Shown piece by piece: positions 29,960 through 38,539 of a stretch of 64,000 nucleotides of DNA. The stretch spans positions 6,200,001 through 6,264,000 of the forward strand of contig NZ_LT629777.1 of NCBI RefSeq assembly GCF_900105475.1, written 5' to 3'. The notes under the pieces were generated by a model. It saw only the letters and a list, made by a program, of their open reading frames with translations. It was not told where the DNA came from and ran no database searches. Positions within the stretch are counted from its first letter, which is position 1; every line of letters starts with the position of its first letter. A program made the translations under genes and the position numbers. Origin of the DNA: Pseudomonas asplenii. Lineage in GTDB: Bacteria > Pseudomonadota > Gammaproteobacteria > Pseudomonadales > Pseudomonadaceae.

Positions 29960-30274
29960 ATGGCCAGCAAAACGGCAAAGACTGCTCAGGAAATATTGAT
30001 GGCGGATTTTCAGACCCTGGTCAGGGATACGGAGCGTCTGCTGGAGCACACCGCGACCCTGGCCGGCGACCAGGCCGACGAGTTGCGCGCGCAGATCCAA
30101 GACAGCCTGTCGAACGCCCGGGAAACCCTGCAACTGACCGAAGCCTCCTTGCGCGAACGAAGCAAGGAAGCTGTGGTGGCGGCCGAAGACTATGTCCAGG
30201 CCAACCCCTGGCAATCGGTGGGTATCGCCGCCGGGGTCGGGTTCCTGGTCGGCCTGCTGATGACACGGCGCTGA
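29960..30274 (+). CDS. DUF883/ElaB-YqjD family membrane-anchored protein
   Basis: The protein has 104 residues. A long amphipathic helical part (LMADFQTLVRDTERLLEHTATL through AVVAAEDYVQANPW) is followed by a C-terminal membrane helix with glycines (GIAAGVGFLVGLLMTRR). In E. coli, YqjD of this family tethers stationary-phase ribosomes to the membrane. AAGGAGA precedes the ATG at 29960. It is the first gene of a yqjDEK-like trio. Confidence 0.88.
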   Translation: MASKTAKTAQEILMADFQTLVRDTERLLEHTATLAGDQADELRAQIQDSLSNARETLQLTEASLRERSKEAVVAAEDYVQANPWQSVGIAAGVGFLVGLLMTRR

Positions 30275-30276
30275 TC

Positions 30277-30654
30277 ATGGCTGGCGACGAATCGGAAAAC
30301 ACCGGGTCCTCCACCCGACGCCTCGGCGCGGCCTTCCTCGGCCTGCTGCACAGCCACGTCGAACTGTTCGGCATCGAGTTGCAGGAACAGAAGGCACGCA
30401 CCGTCAGCCTGCTGTTGTTCGCCGGGCTGGCGCTGGTCTTCGGCATGCTGCTGCTGGTCGGGCTGTCGGCGCTGGTGCTGATCCTGGTCTGGGACACCTA
30501 CCGCCTGGCCGGCATCATCGGTTTGTGCGTTTTCTACAGCCTGGCCGCGCTGTTCTGTGGCCTGCGCCTGAAAGCGGCGATCTTCGATGAGTCCTCTCCC
30601 TTCCATGCCACGCTCGAAGAGCTGGCCAACGACCGCAAGCGACTGCTGCCATGA
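30277..30654 (+). CDS. YqjE-type phage-holin-fold membrane protein
   Basis: The protein has 125 residues. Two adjacent membrane hairpin helices (TVSLLLFAGLALVFGMLLLVGLSALVLILV and LAGIIGLCVFYSLAALFCGL) follow a cytoplasmic segment LHSHVELFGIELQEQK typical of the YqjE family. It lies 2 bases after the yqjD-like gene and overlaps the next by 4 bases. Its function is unknown. Confidence 0.85.
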   Translation: MAGDESENTGSSTRRLGAAFLGLLHSHVELFGIELQEQKARTVSLLLFAGLALVFGMLLLVGLSALVLILVWDTYRLAGIIGLCVFYSLAALFCGLRLKAAIFDESSPFHATLEELANDRKRLLP

Positions 30655-30992
30655 GCCTGCCTGAACTGCCACACAATCCCTCCCGCAAGGAAATGCGCAA
30701 GGCGCTGATTCGCTTGCGCATGGAAATGCATCGACAGGAAATCCGCCACGAATCGCAGCAATTGCTGCAGCCGTTGCAACGCATGCGCGGACTGGGCAGC
30801 CAATGGCAGGCGAACCTGGGCATCAAGCATGCACCGCTGTGGGGAATCGGCGTGGTCACGCTGCTCGGCTTCCTCGGCGGCAAGGGTGCCAAGGGCTCGG
30901 GCCTTGGCGGCCTGTCCCGCCTGGTGCGGCTGGGCACCAGCCTGCTGCCGCTGATCCGGCTGGCCATGCAAGGCTCAGCGGGAAAACGCTGA
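30651..30992 (+). CDS. YqjK-position small protein, unknown function
   Basis: The protein has 113 residues. A basic helical N-half (RKEMRKALIRLRMEMHRQEIRHES) precedes a glycine-rich hydrophobic segment (WGIGVVTLLGFLGGKGAKGSGLGG) and a further hydrophobic stretch. The position and layout match YqjK in the yqjDEK operon, but sequence similarity is low by eye. The ATGA overlap with the preceding gene shows coupling. Confidence 0.75.
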   Translation: MSLPELPHNPSRKEMRKALIRLRMEMHRQEIRHESQQLLQPLQRMRGLGSQWQANLGIKHAPLWGIGVVTLLGFLGGKGAKGSGLGGLSRLVRLGTSLLPLIRLAMQGSAGKR

Positions 30993-31118
30993 CGGCGGCG
31001 CATCTGGCTGCATTCTTGCAAAGGTAATGGATCGAACAATAACCGCCGGTTGTTTTCGGCGGTTGGCAGCTCCGTGACCGCCCGCACGTGACCAACCGAA
31101 ACTGCCCGAGGAGGCGCC

Positions 31119-32282
31119 GTGATCGACGGGCAACCGCTCGCTTGCTTTCAGCCATTCATCGATACCGCCACCGGACGGATAGCCGGTGTCGAGGCACTGG
31201 GCCGACTGCGCCAGGCAGATGGACAATTGACCTCGGTCGGACCGCTGTTCGCCGACCCGCGTACGCCCGCGACGGCCTTGCGCCGCCTCGATCGGCAGGT
31301 CCGCGACAATGCCTTGTCCCGGCTGCATGAAGCCCCGGACGAGTGGTTTCTGAGCCTGAACATATCGCCCCGCTGGATCAGTCGCCTGAGACAGGGGCAG
31401 GCGTTACCGAGCCTGAAACAGTTGCAACAGCATGGCGTGGACCCACGCCGTATCGTCTTCGAGATTACCGAACTGGGTGGCGACAGCCAGCAGCTCGCCG
31501 AAGTGGTTGCTCGCTATCGTACCGCCGGCGCCCGGATCGCCATCGACGACTTCGGTGCCGGCTATTCGCAACTGGACCGGGTATTGGCCTTGCAGCCGGA
31601 TATTCTCAAGCTCGACATGCGCCTGTTCCAGGCCGCAGCCCGTGGCGGTCCGAGCAGCGAGGTGGTCAAGGCGCTCGCGCAGATGGCAGAGAAGACCGGT
31701 TGCTGGATCATCGCCGAAGGGGTCGAGACCGAGGCGGAACTGAGTTTTGCCCTGGAATGCGGCTCGCGTTATGTCCAGGGTTACCTGTTCGCCAAGGCCG
31801 AGCAGGCGTTTTTTCGCAGCGACGCCTTCGTCGACCGCTTCGCCGAACTGCGCGAACGTTATGTACAGCAGAAACTCGCCGAACGGGCGCGGCTGATGAA
31901 ACTGCGCCTGCAACTGGGCGAACTCATGGGCCTTCTCCAGGCTTGGGCACAGGCCCAGGCGCCACTCAGCCAATTGCCACAGCTGGACAACTATCCCTGG
32001 CTGCTGCGCTTTTACCAGTGCGACCGACACGGTACGCAGCTCACGCCGAACCTGGAATGGCGCCACCAAGCCTGGCAGGCCGACAGCAGCTACGTGGGGC
32101 ACAACTGGTCATGGCGCCCGTATTTCTACCAGTTGCTGGCCGAAGGTTGGGACGAACGCCGCCTGACCCTGTCCGGCACCTACCGCGACGCCACCACCAA
32201 CCAGTACTGCCTCACCGCCGGGCAGTTCTTCGACGATGGCCGGCGCCTGCTGCTCATCGATATCGATGCCGCCGGTCTCTGA
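31119..32282 (+). CDS. EAL-domain cyclic-di-GMP phosphodiesterase
   Basis: The protein has 387 residues from a GTG with the strong ribosome site GAGGAGGCGCC. The EAL domain spans about residues 5-245 with VEALGRL (the EAL signature), FEITELGGD, the metal and loop motif IDDFGAGYSQL, KLDMRLF and AEGVETEAE, so it should be active. About 130 C-terminal residues form a separate domain (WLLRFYQCDRHGTQLTPNLEW) of unknown role, perhaps a sensory module. It has no membrane helix, so it acts in the cytoplasm. Confidence 0.88.
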   Translation: MIDGQPLACFQPFIDTATGRIAGVEALGRLRQADGQLTSVGPLFADPRTPATALRRLDRQVRDNALSRLHEAPDEWFLSLNISPRWISRLRQGQALPSLKQLQQHGVDPRRIVFEITELGGDSQQLAEVVARYRTAGARIAIDDFGAGYSQLDRVLALQPDILKLDMRLFQAAARGGPSSEVVKALAQMAEKTGCWIIAEGVETEAELSFALECGSRYVQGYLFAKAEQAFFRSDAFVDRFAELRERYVQQKLAERARLMKLRLQLGELMGLLQAWAQAQAPLSQLPQLDNYPWLLRFYQCDRHGTQLTPNLEWRHQAWQADSSYVGHNWSWRPYFYQLLAEGWDERRLTLSGTYRDATTNQYCLTAGQFFDDGRRLLLIDIDAAGL

Positions 32283-32390
32283 TGGCCGGCGAGAACCCTG
32301 GCTTTTATCGCGCGCAGCCAGTTTTTGCTTGCAGGCGCGCCGGCTAACCGGGAAGCTGGCAGTTCGATCATTCGACGGAGAGAATCCGCC

Positions 32391-33722
32391 TTGGACTGGC
32401 AAACCCTGCTTAACCGCGAACGCCTGGGAAAGCCCTTGCACAGCCCGCAAGAGCTGGGCCGCAGCCCTTTCCACAAAGACCATGACCGCATCATCTTCTC
32501 CGGAGCGTTTCGCCGCCTGGGGCGCAAGACCCAGGTTCACCCGGTCTCGAGCAACGATCACATCCACACCCGCCTGACCCACTCACTGGAAGTCAGTTGC
32601 GTCGGTCGCTCCCTCGGCATGCGCGTTGGCGAAACGCTGCGCGGTGCCCTGCCCGACTGGTGCGAACCGAGCGACCTGGGGATGGTCGTGCAATCGGCCT
32701 GCCTGGCCCACGACATAGGTAACCCACCGTTCGGTCATTCGGGCGAAGATGCGATCCGCCACTGGTTCCAACAGGCCGCCGGACGCGGCTGGCTGGACGA
32801 CATGAGCGTTGCCGAACGGGCCGACTTTCTCAATTTCGAGGGCAATGCCCAGGGATTCCGGGTTCTGACCCAGCTTGAGTACCATCAGTTCGATGGTGGC
32901 ACCCGTCTGACCTACGCGACCCTGGGTACCTACCTCAAGTACCCCTGGAGCGCCCGCCACGCCGATTCGCTGGGTTACAAGAAGCACAAGTTCGGCTGCT
33001 ACCAGAGCGAACTGCCGATCCTCGAACAGATCGCCCACAAGCTCGGCCTGCCCCAGCTGGAAGAGCAGCGCTGGGCCCGCCATCCGCTGGTCTACCTGAT
33101 GGAGGCCGCCGATGACATCTGCTATGCGCTGATCGACCTGGAGGACGGGCTGGAGATGGATCTGCTCGACTATGAGCAGGTCGAATCGCTGCTGCTCGAT
33201 CTGGTCGGTGACGATCTGCCGGAAACCTATCGCCTGCTGGGCCCGCAGGACTCGCGCCGCCGCAAGCTGGCCATCCTGCGCGGCAAGGCCATCGAACACC
33301 TGACCAATGCCGCCGCCAGGGCCTTCGTCGAACAGCAGGACGCCCTGCTGGCGGGCACCCTGCCGGGTGATCTGGTGGAACACATGGAAGGTCCGGCCAA
33401 ACGCTGCGTGCTCAACGCCAAGGACATCGCCCGCAAGAAGATCTTCCAGGACAAACGCAAGACGCTGCACGAGATCGGCGCCTACACCACCCTGGAAATT
33501 CTCCTGAACGCTTTCTGCGGCGCGGCCCTGGAGCAGCACGGCGGTCGTACGCCGTCGTTCAAGAACCGACGGATTCTCGACCTGCTCGGCAACAACGCCC
33601 CACCTGCGAACGTATCGCTGCACAGCTCGTTCCTGCGCATGATCGACTTCATCGCGGGCATGACCGACAGCTACGCCACTGAAATGGCCCGGGAAATGAC
33701 CGGACGTTCCAGCCCCCAGTGA
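32391..33722 (+). CDS. dgt: Deoxyguanosinetriphosphate triphosphohydrolase-like protein
   Basis: The protein has 443 residues. The HD-domain signature is complete: [35 protein letters not shown] with the HD pair, and [18 protein letters not shown]. It hydrolyses dGTP to deoxyguanosine and triphosphate. A TTG start at 32391 ([11 protein letters not shown]) fits the family N-terminus and follows GGAGAGAA; the frame open from 32325 lacks a good start. Confidence 0.9.
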   Translation: MDWQTLLNRERLGKPLHSPQELGRSPFHKDHDRIIFSGAFRRLGRKTQVHPVSSNDHIHTRLTHSLEVSCVGRSLGMRVGETLRGALPDWCEPSDLGMVVQSACLAHDIGNPPFGHSGEDAIRHWFQQAAGRGWLDDMSVAERADFLNFEGNAQGFRVLTQLEYHQFDGGTRLTYATLGTYLKYPWSARHADSLGYKKHKFGCYQSELPILEQIAHKLGLPQLEEQRWARHPLVYLMEAADDICYALIDLEDGLEMDLLDYEQVESLLLDLVGDDLPETYRLLGPQDSRRRKLAILRGKAIEHLTNAAARAFVEQQDALLAGTLPGDLVEHMEGPAKRCVLNAKDIARKKIFQDKRKTLHEIGAYTTLEILLNAFCGAALEQHGGRTPSFKNRRILDLLGNNAPPANVSLHSSFLRMIDFIAGMTDSYATEMAREMTGRSSPQ

Positions 33723-33733
33723 CAACGCAAAGC

Positions 33734-33770
33734 CGCTCTTGGGCCGGGGCACCGTCCAGGCCCAAGAGCG
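33734..33770 (+). terminator. Hairpin after dgt
   Basis: CGCTCTTGGGCC (33734-33745) and GGCCCAAGAGCG (33759-33770) form a perfect 12-bp stem with a 13-base loop. There is no T-run, so termination efficiency is uncertain. Confidence 0.55.
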
Positions 33771-33987
33771 ATACCTCCCGAGCACTGTAGAGGAAACCTA
33801 CATCTGCCGTGGAATCAGCTGATGGAGCTTTCGTTCGGCACGCTGAAATAATCTCTTCCCCTCTTAGTCTGCCGCTTGGACTCAATCCGCCTCCTCGCTC
33901 AACAAGCGCCCCTCTTCAGGCTCGAAACCTCACGGCGTGCCTGCACTCAAGCCTTGTTCGAAACAGGGAGCCCGCCTGGAAAATCAT

Positions 33988-34383
33988 ATGCCCAAAGAAA
34001 ACCTGCGCGTATTGCTGGTGGAGGACCATCCCTTTCAACTGGCCGCTACGCAGAGCCTGCTCCACAGCTATGGCTTCCACCTCCTCACTCCGGCGTCGAA
34101 CGCCACCGAGGCCCTGAGAGCCATGGAAGCCACGCCAACCCCCTTCGACCTGATGCTGTGCGATCAGTGCCTACCCGACATTCCCGGGCTTGAGCTGATC
34201 CACCGAGCCAATCAGCGCGGCAAGATCAGGCAGGCTATCCTGCTCAGCAGTCTCAGCCTCGAAGAACTGCGGATACTCAACCAGACCGCGTTGCTGCGGC
34301 ACATCCCCCTGTTGGGCTGCCTGAGCAAACCGCTCAATGGCCTGGCACTGAAAAGCGTATTGGGCAGTCGAGGGGCTTCGTAG
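33988..34383 (+). CDS. Receiver-only response regulator
   Basis: The protein has 131 residues. It is a stand-alone CheY-like receiver with the acidic pair in LLVEDHP, the phosphoacceptor Asp in LMLCDQCLPDIPG, the Ser/Thr switch in ILLSSLS and the Lys in CLSKPLN. There is no output domain, so it must act through a partner. The start is ATG 33988 rather than the in-frame ATG at 33937. It lies upstream of a split BvgA-like regulator and a BvgS-like kinase, which may phosphorylate it. Confidence 0.85.
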   Translation: MPKENLRVLLVEDHPFQLAATQSLLHSYGFHLLTPASNATEALRAMEATPTPFDLMLCDQCLPDIPGLELIHRANQRGKIRQAILLSSLSLEELRILNQTALLRHIPLLGCLSKPLNGLALKSVLGSRGAS

Positions 34384-34607
34384 AAGACCGCAACGTCTGT
34401 CAGACGAATACCTGAGGACATCCCGCGCCATATTTCGCCACCACCTAAACAGGACTACAAAAACAATCTCGTTGATACGTAAGAATTATCCCAAATACTG
34501 TTAAACACCCTCAGCCATTTTCCTACCATTAATAACGAAAAATTATAAAAGACGGCATAACTTCAATTTTATCTCTCTCAGGATGTAAGTCGACAGCTCA
34601 ATTAAAG

Positions 34608-34634
34608 TAAGAATATTCCTATACAGCTTCTGTA
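34608..34634 (+). promoter_or_regulatory. Candidate regulator-binding palindromes upstream of the split response regulator
   Basis: TAAGAATATTCCTA (34608-34621) is an imperfect inverted pair of heptads of the BvgA type (ATTCCTA). It is followed at once by TACAGCTTCTGTA (34622-34634), a 5-bp palindrome with a 3-base spacer that recalls the EvgA box, although its spacer differs. Both lie about 80-100 bases before the regulator ATG in a 328-base AT-rich gap (34384-34711) otherwise without genes. Autoregulation is inference. Confidence 0.35.
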
Positions 34635-34711
34635 GGCCTCTCTATTCATGCGTCCCGGGAAGCAACTGAGCTAATGTGCGCGCTTTCTACGCAGCTCGTA
34701 TGGGATTTATT

Positions 34712-35269
34712 ATGAACTCGGTTTTTATCGTCGACGACCACCCGGTTGTCCGCCTTGCCATCCGGATATTGCTGGAACAGGAAGATTGTTATGAAATAGT
34801 AGGGGAAACGGATAACGGCGTAGACGCGATGCAGATGGTCCGCGAGTGCATGCCGGATCTGGTCATTCTCGATGTCAGCATTCCCAAGCTGGACGGCCTG
34901 GAAGTGCTAGCCCGCCTGGACGGAATGAATCTGCCGCTGAAAACCCTGGTGCTGACCGGACAGTCACCCTCGCTGTTCGCCATACGCTGCATGCAATCGG
35001 GAGCTGCGGGATATGTCTGCAAGACCGAAGACTTGAGCGAACTGATGAGTGCAGTCAAGGCAGTATTATCCGGCTACAATTACTTTCCCAGCCAGGCGCT
35101 GATCGGCGGCCGAAAAGATGAAGTCATCAATCCGGAAATGGAACTTTTCAAACTGGTCAATGACCGGGAACTGATGGTATTGCAACTGTTCGCCCAAGGC
35201 AGGACAAACAAGGAAATCGCCAAGGGCATGTTCCTCAGCAACAAGACCGTCAGCACCTACAAGCAATAA
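34712..35269 (+). pseudogene. BvgA/RocA-like response regulator, 5' part cut by island
   Basis: The remaining 185 residues hold a full receiver domain (FIVDDHPVVRL, the phosphoacceptor in LVILDVSIPKLDG, LVLTGQS and the CKTEDL lysine) and the first part of a LuxR helix-turn-helix (LFAQGRTNKEIAKGMFLSNKTVSTYK). The island adds one Gln and a stop in the middle of the recognition helix. Joining 34712-35263 to 47776-47853 gives a complete 209-residue protein, the length of BvgA. The truncated product should still be phosphorylated but is unlikely to bind DNA. Confidence 0.9.
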
Positions 35270-35283
35270 TTTCATATGTACAC
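35258..35283. other. attL junction of the serine-integrase island
   Basis: The common core TACAAG (35258-35263) follows host codons. TTTCATATGTACACA then begins at about 35269 and is the inverted partner of TGTATACATATGAAA at attR (14 of 15 bases). This is the expected half-site layout of a large serine recombinase. Confidence 0.85.
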
Positions 35284-35531
35284 AAAAAATTTCACGGAGC
35301 GTTACGTCGGCTAGGAACGGCAAATCTCAGTGCAAGAAGCCACCATCATCCCCTCTACTCAACCGGTTATCTCCTCATCTCGGCAAATGACACAGAAGAA
35401 AGAGAACATTCAGCAGAGCTTTTGGGATTTGTCCTACAGTCAGCGTCTGAGCTTCCCGGTAACGTCATCCTGCTCCAGCCTCGTGCTGGAATTCCCCAAG
35501 GACGAACAAGGAAGCTCACATAAGCGGATAC

Positions 35532-36845
35532 GTGCCGAACCCGCCAAAGGGCTACAAGAATAGCGGCGTTGAACCTGTTGATATCCATGCCCAGCGTTGG
35601 GCCGAATACAAAGACTTTCCTCCGAAAGAAGAAGCCAAGCCCAACAGCTTGGGTTGTGTGTTCGCTAAGAGCTGCGATCTTCCAAACGGCATCATCGATC
35701 ACAAGAGACTAGCCGGATTTATCCCTGTCGAGAAGGTAGGCAACTACGGCGAGTTTGCCATTCTCGGTGGTCGCGAAACGGATGCACAGGGAAATATTCC
35801 CCTCAAGAAAGTGAGCGGTGCTGTACCGGCAACACTGGGCACCCTTCTATTGGGTGGCGTTGCTACGGCTGCTGGTGTGTCTTGTGGCGGCCTATGCACT
35901 GCTGGAACTGCCATTGCTGGCGGTAGTGGTTTAACAGGTTCTAGTGCTGTTGGTGGAGTGCTGACTACTGGTGTAGCTGCTGGTGCTTTGGCTGGCTTTG
36001 TTGCATTGCTGTGGCCTTCCAGTCTGGGAGATAGCAGCCTGTACACAGAAGAACAACTTCAATCCCTCAAGCAAGGCCGCACGCGGCTTCGGATTCACGT
36101 TGAGCAACAGGCCGACGGCACCTTAAAAGGGTATGGGTACAACACCCAAAGCCGCACTGACTGGGAGATGATTCCAGTGGTGCAATTCGTTGAGCAAGGT
36201 TCTCAACAGGTCGCAGATTTTGGTGATGGGGTAACCCTGATATGGACGCCAGCCGTTGACCCGTCCAGCACGTCAGGAATCCCACCGTCAGAGGGTGCCC
36301 CTCAAGCGCCTCAGATATGGATTTATCCGCCATCTGAAAAAGCAGATAACATCATCGTCAACCCGATTTACCCGCCCGAGTACAAAGACTTCATTCTGGT
36401 ATTTCCTGCTGACTCGGGAGTACAACCGCTTTACATCGTGATGAACGTCCGTAGAAAGCCAGGCACTGTTACTGGCCAAGGGCAGGACGTGGTAGGAGTC
36501 TGGCTTGCAGATGCTGGCGTAGGGTTGGGCGTACCTGCCCCCTCACAGATCGCAGATCAACTGCGGGGGCGTGAATTCAAGGACTTCGACTCATTTCGGC
36601 AAGCATTTTGGGAGCTGGTAGCCAACGACCCGGAGCTAAGTCAGCAGTTCAACGAACGCAATCTGAAAGGCATGTTGAATGGTCTGGCGCCTGTTACACC
36701 GAGAGCCGGACATGCAGGAAAGCGAATCGCATTTGAGCTGCACCACATCGAATTAATTAAAGATGGTGGTGAGGTGTACGATACCGACAACATAAATGTC
36801 GTCACCCCAAGGCGGCATATCGACATTCACAGGGGAGTTGAGTAA
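35532..36845 (+). CDS. S-type pyocin-like bacteriocin with HNH DNase domain
   Basis: The protein has 437 residues. A glycine/alanine-rich hydrophobic stretch (about residues 95-160) is followed by a pyocin-S/translocation-type domain (about 170-310) and a colicin E9-like DNase (about 310-437) with KPGTVTGQGQDVVGVWL, REFKDFDSFRQAFWE and FELHHIEL through VTPRRHIDIHRG, the HNH active site. It kills related bacteria by cutting DNA. The listed GTG start lacks a close ribosome site; AAGGAAG sits correctly for an ATA codon at 35520, so the start is in doubt. The immunity gene overlaps by one base. Confidence 0.9.
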   Translation: MPNPPKGYKNSGVEPVDIHAQRWAEYKDFPPKEEAKPNSLGCVFAKSCDLPNGIIDHKRLAGFIPVEKVGNYGEFAILGGRETDAQGNIPLKKVSGAVPATLGTLLLGGVATAAGVSCGGLCTAGTAIAGGSGLTGSSAVGGVLTTGVAAGALAGFVALLWPSSLGDSSLYTEEQLQSLKQGRTRLRIHVEQQADGTLKGYGYNTQSRTDWEMIPVVQFVEQGSQQVADFGDGVTLIWTPAVDPSSTSGIPPSEGAPQAPQIWIYPPSEKADNIIVNPIYPPEYKDFILVFPADSGVQPLYIVMNVRRKPGTVTGQGQDVVGVWLADAGVGLGVPAPSQIADQLRGREFKDFDSFRQAFWELVANDPELSQQFNERNLKGMLNGLAPVTPRAGHAGKRIAFELHHIELIKDGGEVYDTDNINVVTPRRHIDIHRGVE

Positions 36846-37096
36846 TGGGATTGAAGATCCAATTGGCCGACTACACGGAACAGGAGTTCAAAGCTCTGAT
36901 TCAGGCGATTGAAGATGCAAAGACTGAGGAAGAGCGTGGTGAGCTTGTCGATCACTTCAACAAGATTGTTCCCCATCCAGCAGGAAGCGACCTCCTATTT
37001 TATCCAGAAGCTGGCGAGGATGATTCAGCAGATGGCGTGGCACGCACAGTGAGCGACTATTGCCGGGCGAATGGTCTACCGGGCTTTAAGAACTGA
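36845..37096 (+). CDS. Colicin/pyocin DNase immunity protein
   Basis: The protein has 83 residues of the Im9/pyocin immunity family: LADYTEQEFKALIQAI, a glutamate-rich helix and the signature HPAGSDLLFYPEAGEDD, whose acidic face binds the DNase. It protects the producer. Its ATG overlaps the bacteriocin stop (TAATG), as expected for a toxin-immunity pair. Confidence 0.93.
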   Translation: MGLKIQLADYTEQEFKALIQAIEDAKTEEERGELVDHFNKIVPHPAGSDLLFYPEAGEDDSADGVARTVSDYCRANGLPGFKN

Positions 37097-37107
37097 GTGA
37101 AAACAAA

Positions 37108-37127
37108 AGCCCGCTCAAAGGCGGGCT
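37108..37127 (-). terminator. Terminator between immunity gene and RelA/SpoT gene
   Basis: AGCCCGC and GCGGGCT (37108-37114 and 37121-37127) form a 7-bp stem. On the minus strand it is followed by TTTGTTTT, so it best serves the RelA/SpoT gene. On the plus strand it may weakly end the bacteriocin operon. Confidence 0.8.
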
Positions 37128-37143
37128 CTAGACGTTTGCCTAT

Positions 37144-38157
37144 TCAGGCCGTCAATTCGAGGATATGCTGTCCTTCTGTCAGTAGTTTTATGAAATCCTT
37201 TGCATCAGAGAAGTAGTTCTTAAACGCCATACGAATCTCTTCGTTCGTGTCCGCCTTTACGAGAACAACATCAAGGGTGGGATAGTCCCTCTCCAATCGA
37301 AATAGCTCCCTTAATGCATCTGGAGCTTCTTTAAAGCTCCTCACCTCGAGGCTGCCATCTTCTTTGAAAATGAGAATGGAGTTTCGACTGTCTGTGTACA
37401 CCGTTTCCGAAGAATTCAGCCCTGTAAGGGTTCTGATGATATGAATCTCTTTATCAACAGCTTCAAATCTCTGCAGCAATTCCCCATCGCTATAATCAGG
37501 AAATGGACCAGTTTTGCGTTCGTGGGCTCTACTGAGAATCTCGCTGGCAAGAGCCATGCAATTTTCATATCTTTTGTCGCCCTGCTGGAACTTTGGCTGA
37601 CTTTCAGTGATGAAGCCAATAACTTCAACTGCCGTTGCCCACGCATGTTGAACTAGGGTTCTATACTGGATTTCGAGTAACAGCCCACGGTACTGATCAC
37701 CATTCTTTGACCGCACATCATATGAGTAGACATCGTGGATGCCTCTGTAGCCTGTTTGTTTCGGGCGCTTGATGTAATCGTATTTGTCGGTTTCATTTTT
37801 GCGCTTGTGATTGAATCGTGCCTTATGAAAGCTCTCGCGAAACTCATATAGTTCTTCAATCGAGCGAAATATGAGGCGACATCCCGCTACATCATCCATG
37901 CGGGATAGTTCCATCTTTGGAAGTCGCATCAACTTATGGAAGATCGTGTTCTTGCGTTTATGCCTTTGAGCAACAACGATTTGCTTACCTCGAGTGCGAC
38001 TTCGCAAGCTCGCTTGGAATGTATTCAAGACGATACGGTGGGCAGCTCGCCACTCATCAATTACGTGCATATCTTCAACGCTCGCACGCTGGTCGCGGAT
38101 GCTATAGCCAGCAGCATTGACGCGCGATTTCGAGCCCCCCGGAAAACCTACGACCAT
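37144..38157 (-). CDS. RelA/SpoT-domain nucleotidyltransferase of the island
   Basis: The protein has 337 residues. The synthetase core is intact: LSRMDDVAGCRLIF, the G-loop segment YDYIKRPKQTGYRGIHDVY, and EIQYRTLVQHAWATAVEVIG. The hydrolase HD domain, TGS and ACT domains of housekeeping Rel are absent. About 115 C-terminal residues form a separate domain with IRTLTGLNSSETVY and LDVVLVKADTNEE. It could make alarmones or act as a toxSAS/CapRel-type defence toxin; the sequence does not decide. ATG 38157 is used; GTG 38166 has a better-spaced AAGGA. Confidence 0.82.
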   Translation of the reverse strand: MVVGFPGGSKSRVNAAGYSIRDQRASVEDMHVIDEWRAAHRIVLNTFQASLRSRTRGKQIVVAQRHKRKNTIFHKLMRLPKMELSRMDDVAGCRLIFRSIEELYEFRESFHKARFNHKRKNETDKYDYIKRPKQTGYRGIHDVYSYDVRSKNGDQYRGLLLEIQYRTLVQHAWATAVEVIGFITESQPKFQQGDKRYENCMALASEILSRAHERKTGPFPDYSDGELLQRFEAVDKEIHIIRTLTGLNSSETVYTDSRNSILIFKEDGSLEVRSFKEAPDALRELFRLERDYPTLDVVLVKADTNEEIRMAFKNYFSDAKDFIKLLTEGQHILELTA

Positions 38158-38539
38158 ATCATTCACTCGATTTCGTCCTTGCTGGCAGCAATGCGCGATG
38201 GATTCTTGTTGGAGGGTATGAGAGGTGAAAAGAAAAAGCCACCCCTTGGCCCTGCCCAACCGGGAGCCCTTTCCAGACGCCCCCCACTGCCCGCCAAAAT
38301 TTCTGGTGTTATTCGACAGTCGGTTGATTTTGAAGCACAGAAAATAATAACCGGTAGTTCTGCCTGAGGCGCTAAGCCAAGTGCGACAAGGCCAAATGGA
38401 AACCCGAGAAAAATAGAAATAACCCTGCACGCCCAGAGGCTCTTACAAGACCGCTAGGGGCACGCTGCTTTATATCAATCCCTCGACACAGAAAACAACA
38501 AAGCTCGCCTTGAGCGAGCTTGTAGGGCCTTCACAGGGG
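38158..38539. other. Intergenic stretch between RelA/SpoT gene and resolvase
   Basis: No gene is supported. It holds the leader of the RelA/SpoT gene on the minus strand and, near the resolvase, the terminator listed separately. An open frame continues upstream from the RelA/SpoT start to 38430, but its translation has no family resemblance. Confidence 0.4.
38501..38521 (-). terminator. Rho-independent terminator of the resolvase gene
   Basis: AAGCTCGC and GCGAGCTT form an 8-bp stem with a 5-base loop 19 bases after the resolvase stop. On the minus strand TGTTGTTTTC follows as a U-rich tract. Confidence 0.85.

Noticed and set aside
29633..29960. Sigma-54 promoter for amtB
   Set aside because: GG and GC pairs were found at wrong spacing (11 instead of 10 bases), so no match to the consensus.
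28214..30274. 686-residue plus-strand frame across the antiporter 3' end and amtB
   Set aside because: It crosses real genes on both strands; only its last 104 residues, read from 29960, are a real protein (DUF883).
35330..35563. 77-residue frame at the left edge of the island
   Set aside because: It overlaps the bacteriocin start out of frame, has no ribosome site and looks non-coding.
36845..37096. Type VI or contact-dependent toxin immunity rather than pyocin immunity
   Set aside because: The partner has pyocin/colicin domains and no PAAR, Rhs or CdiA features; the HPAGSDLLFYP signature is that of colicin DNase immunity.
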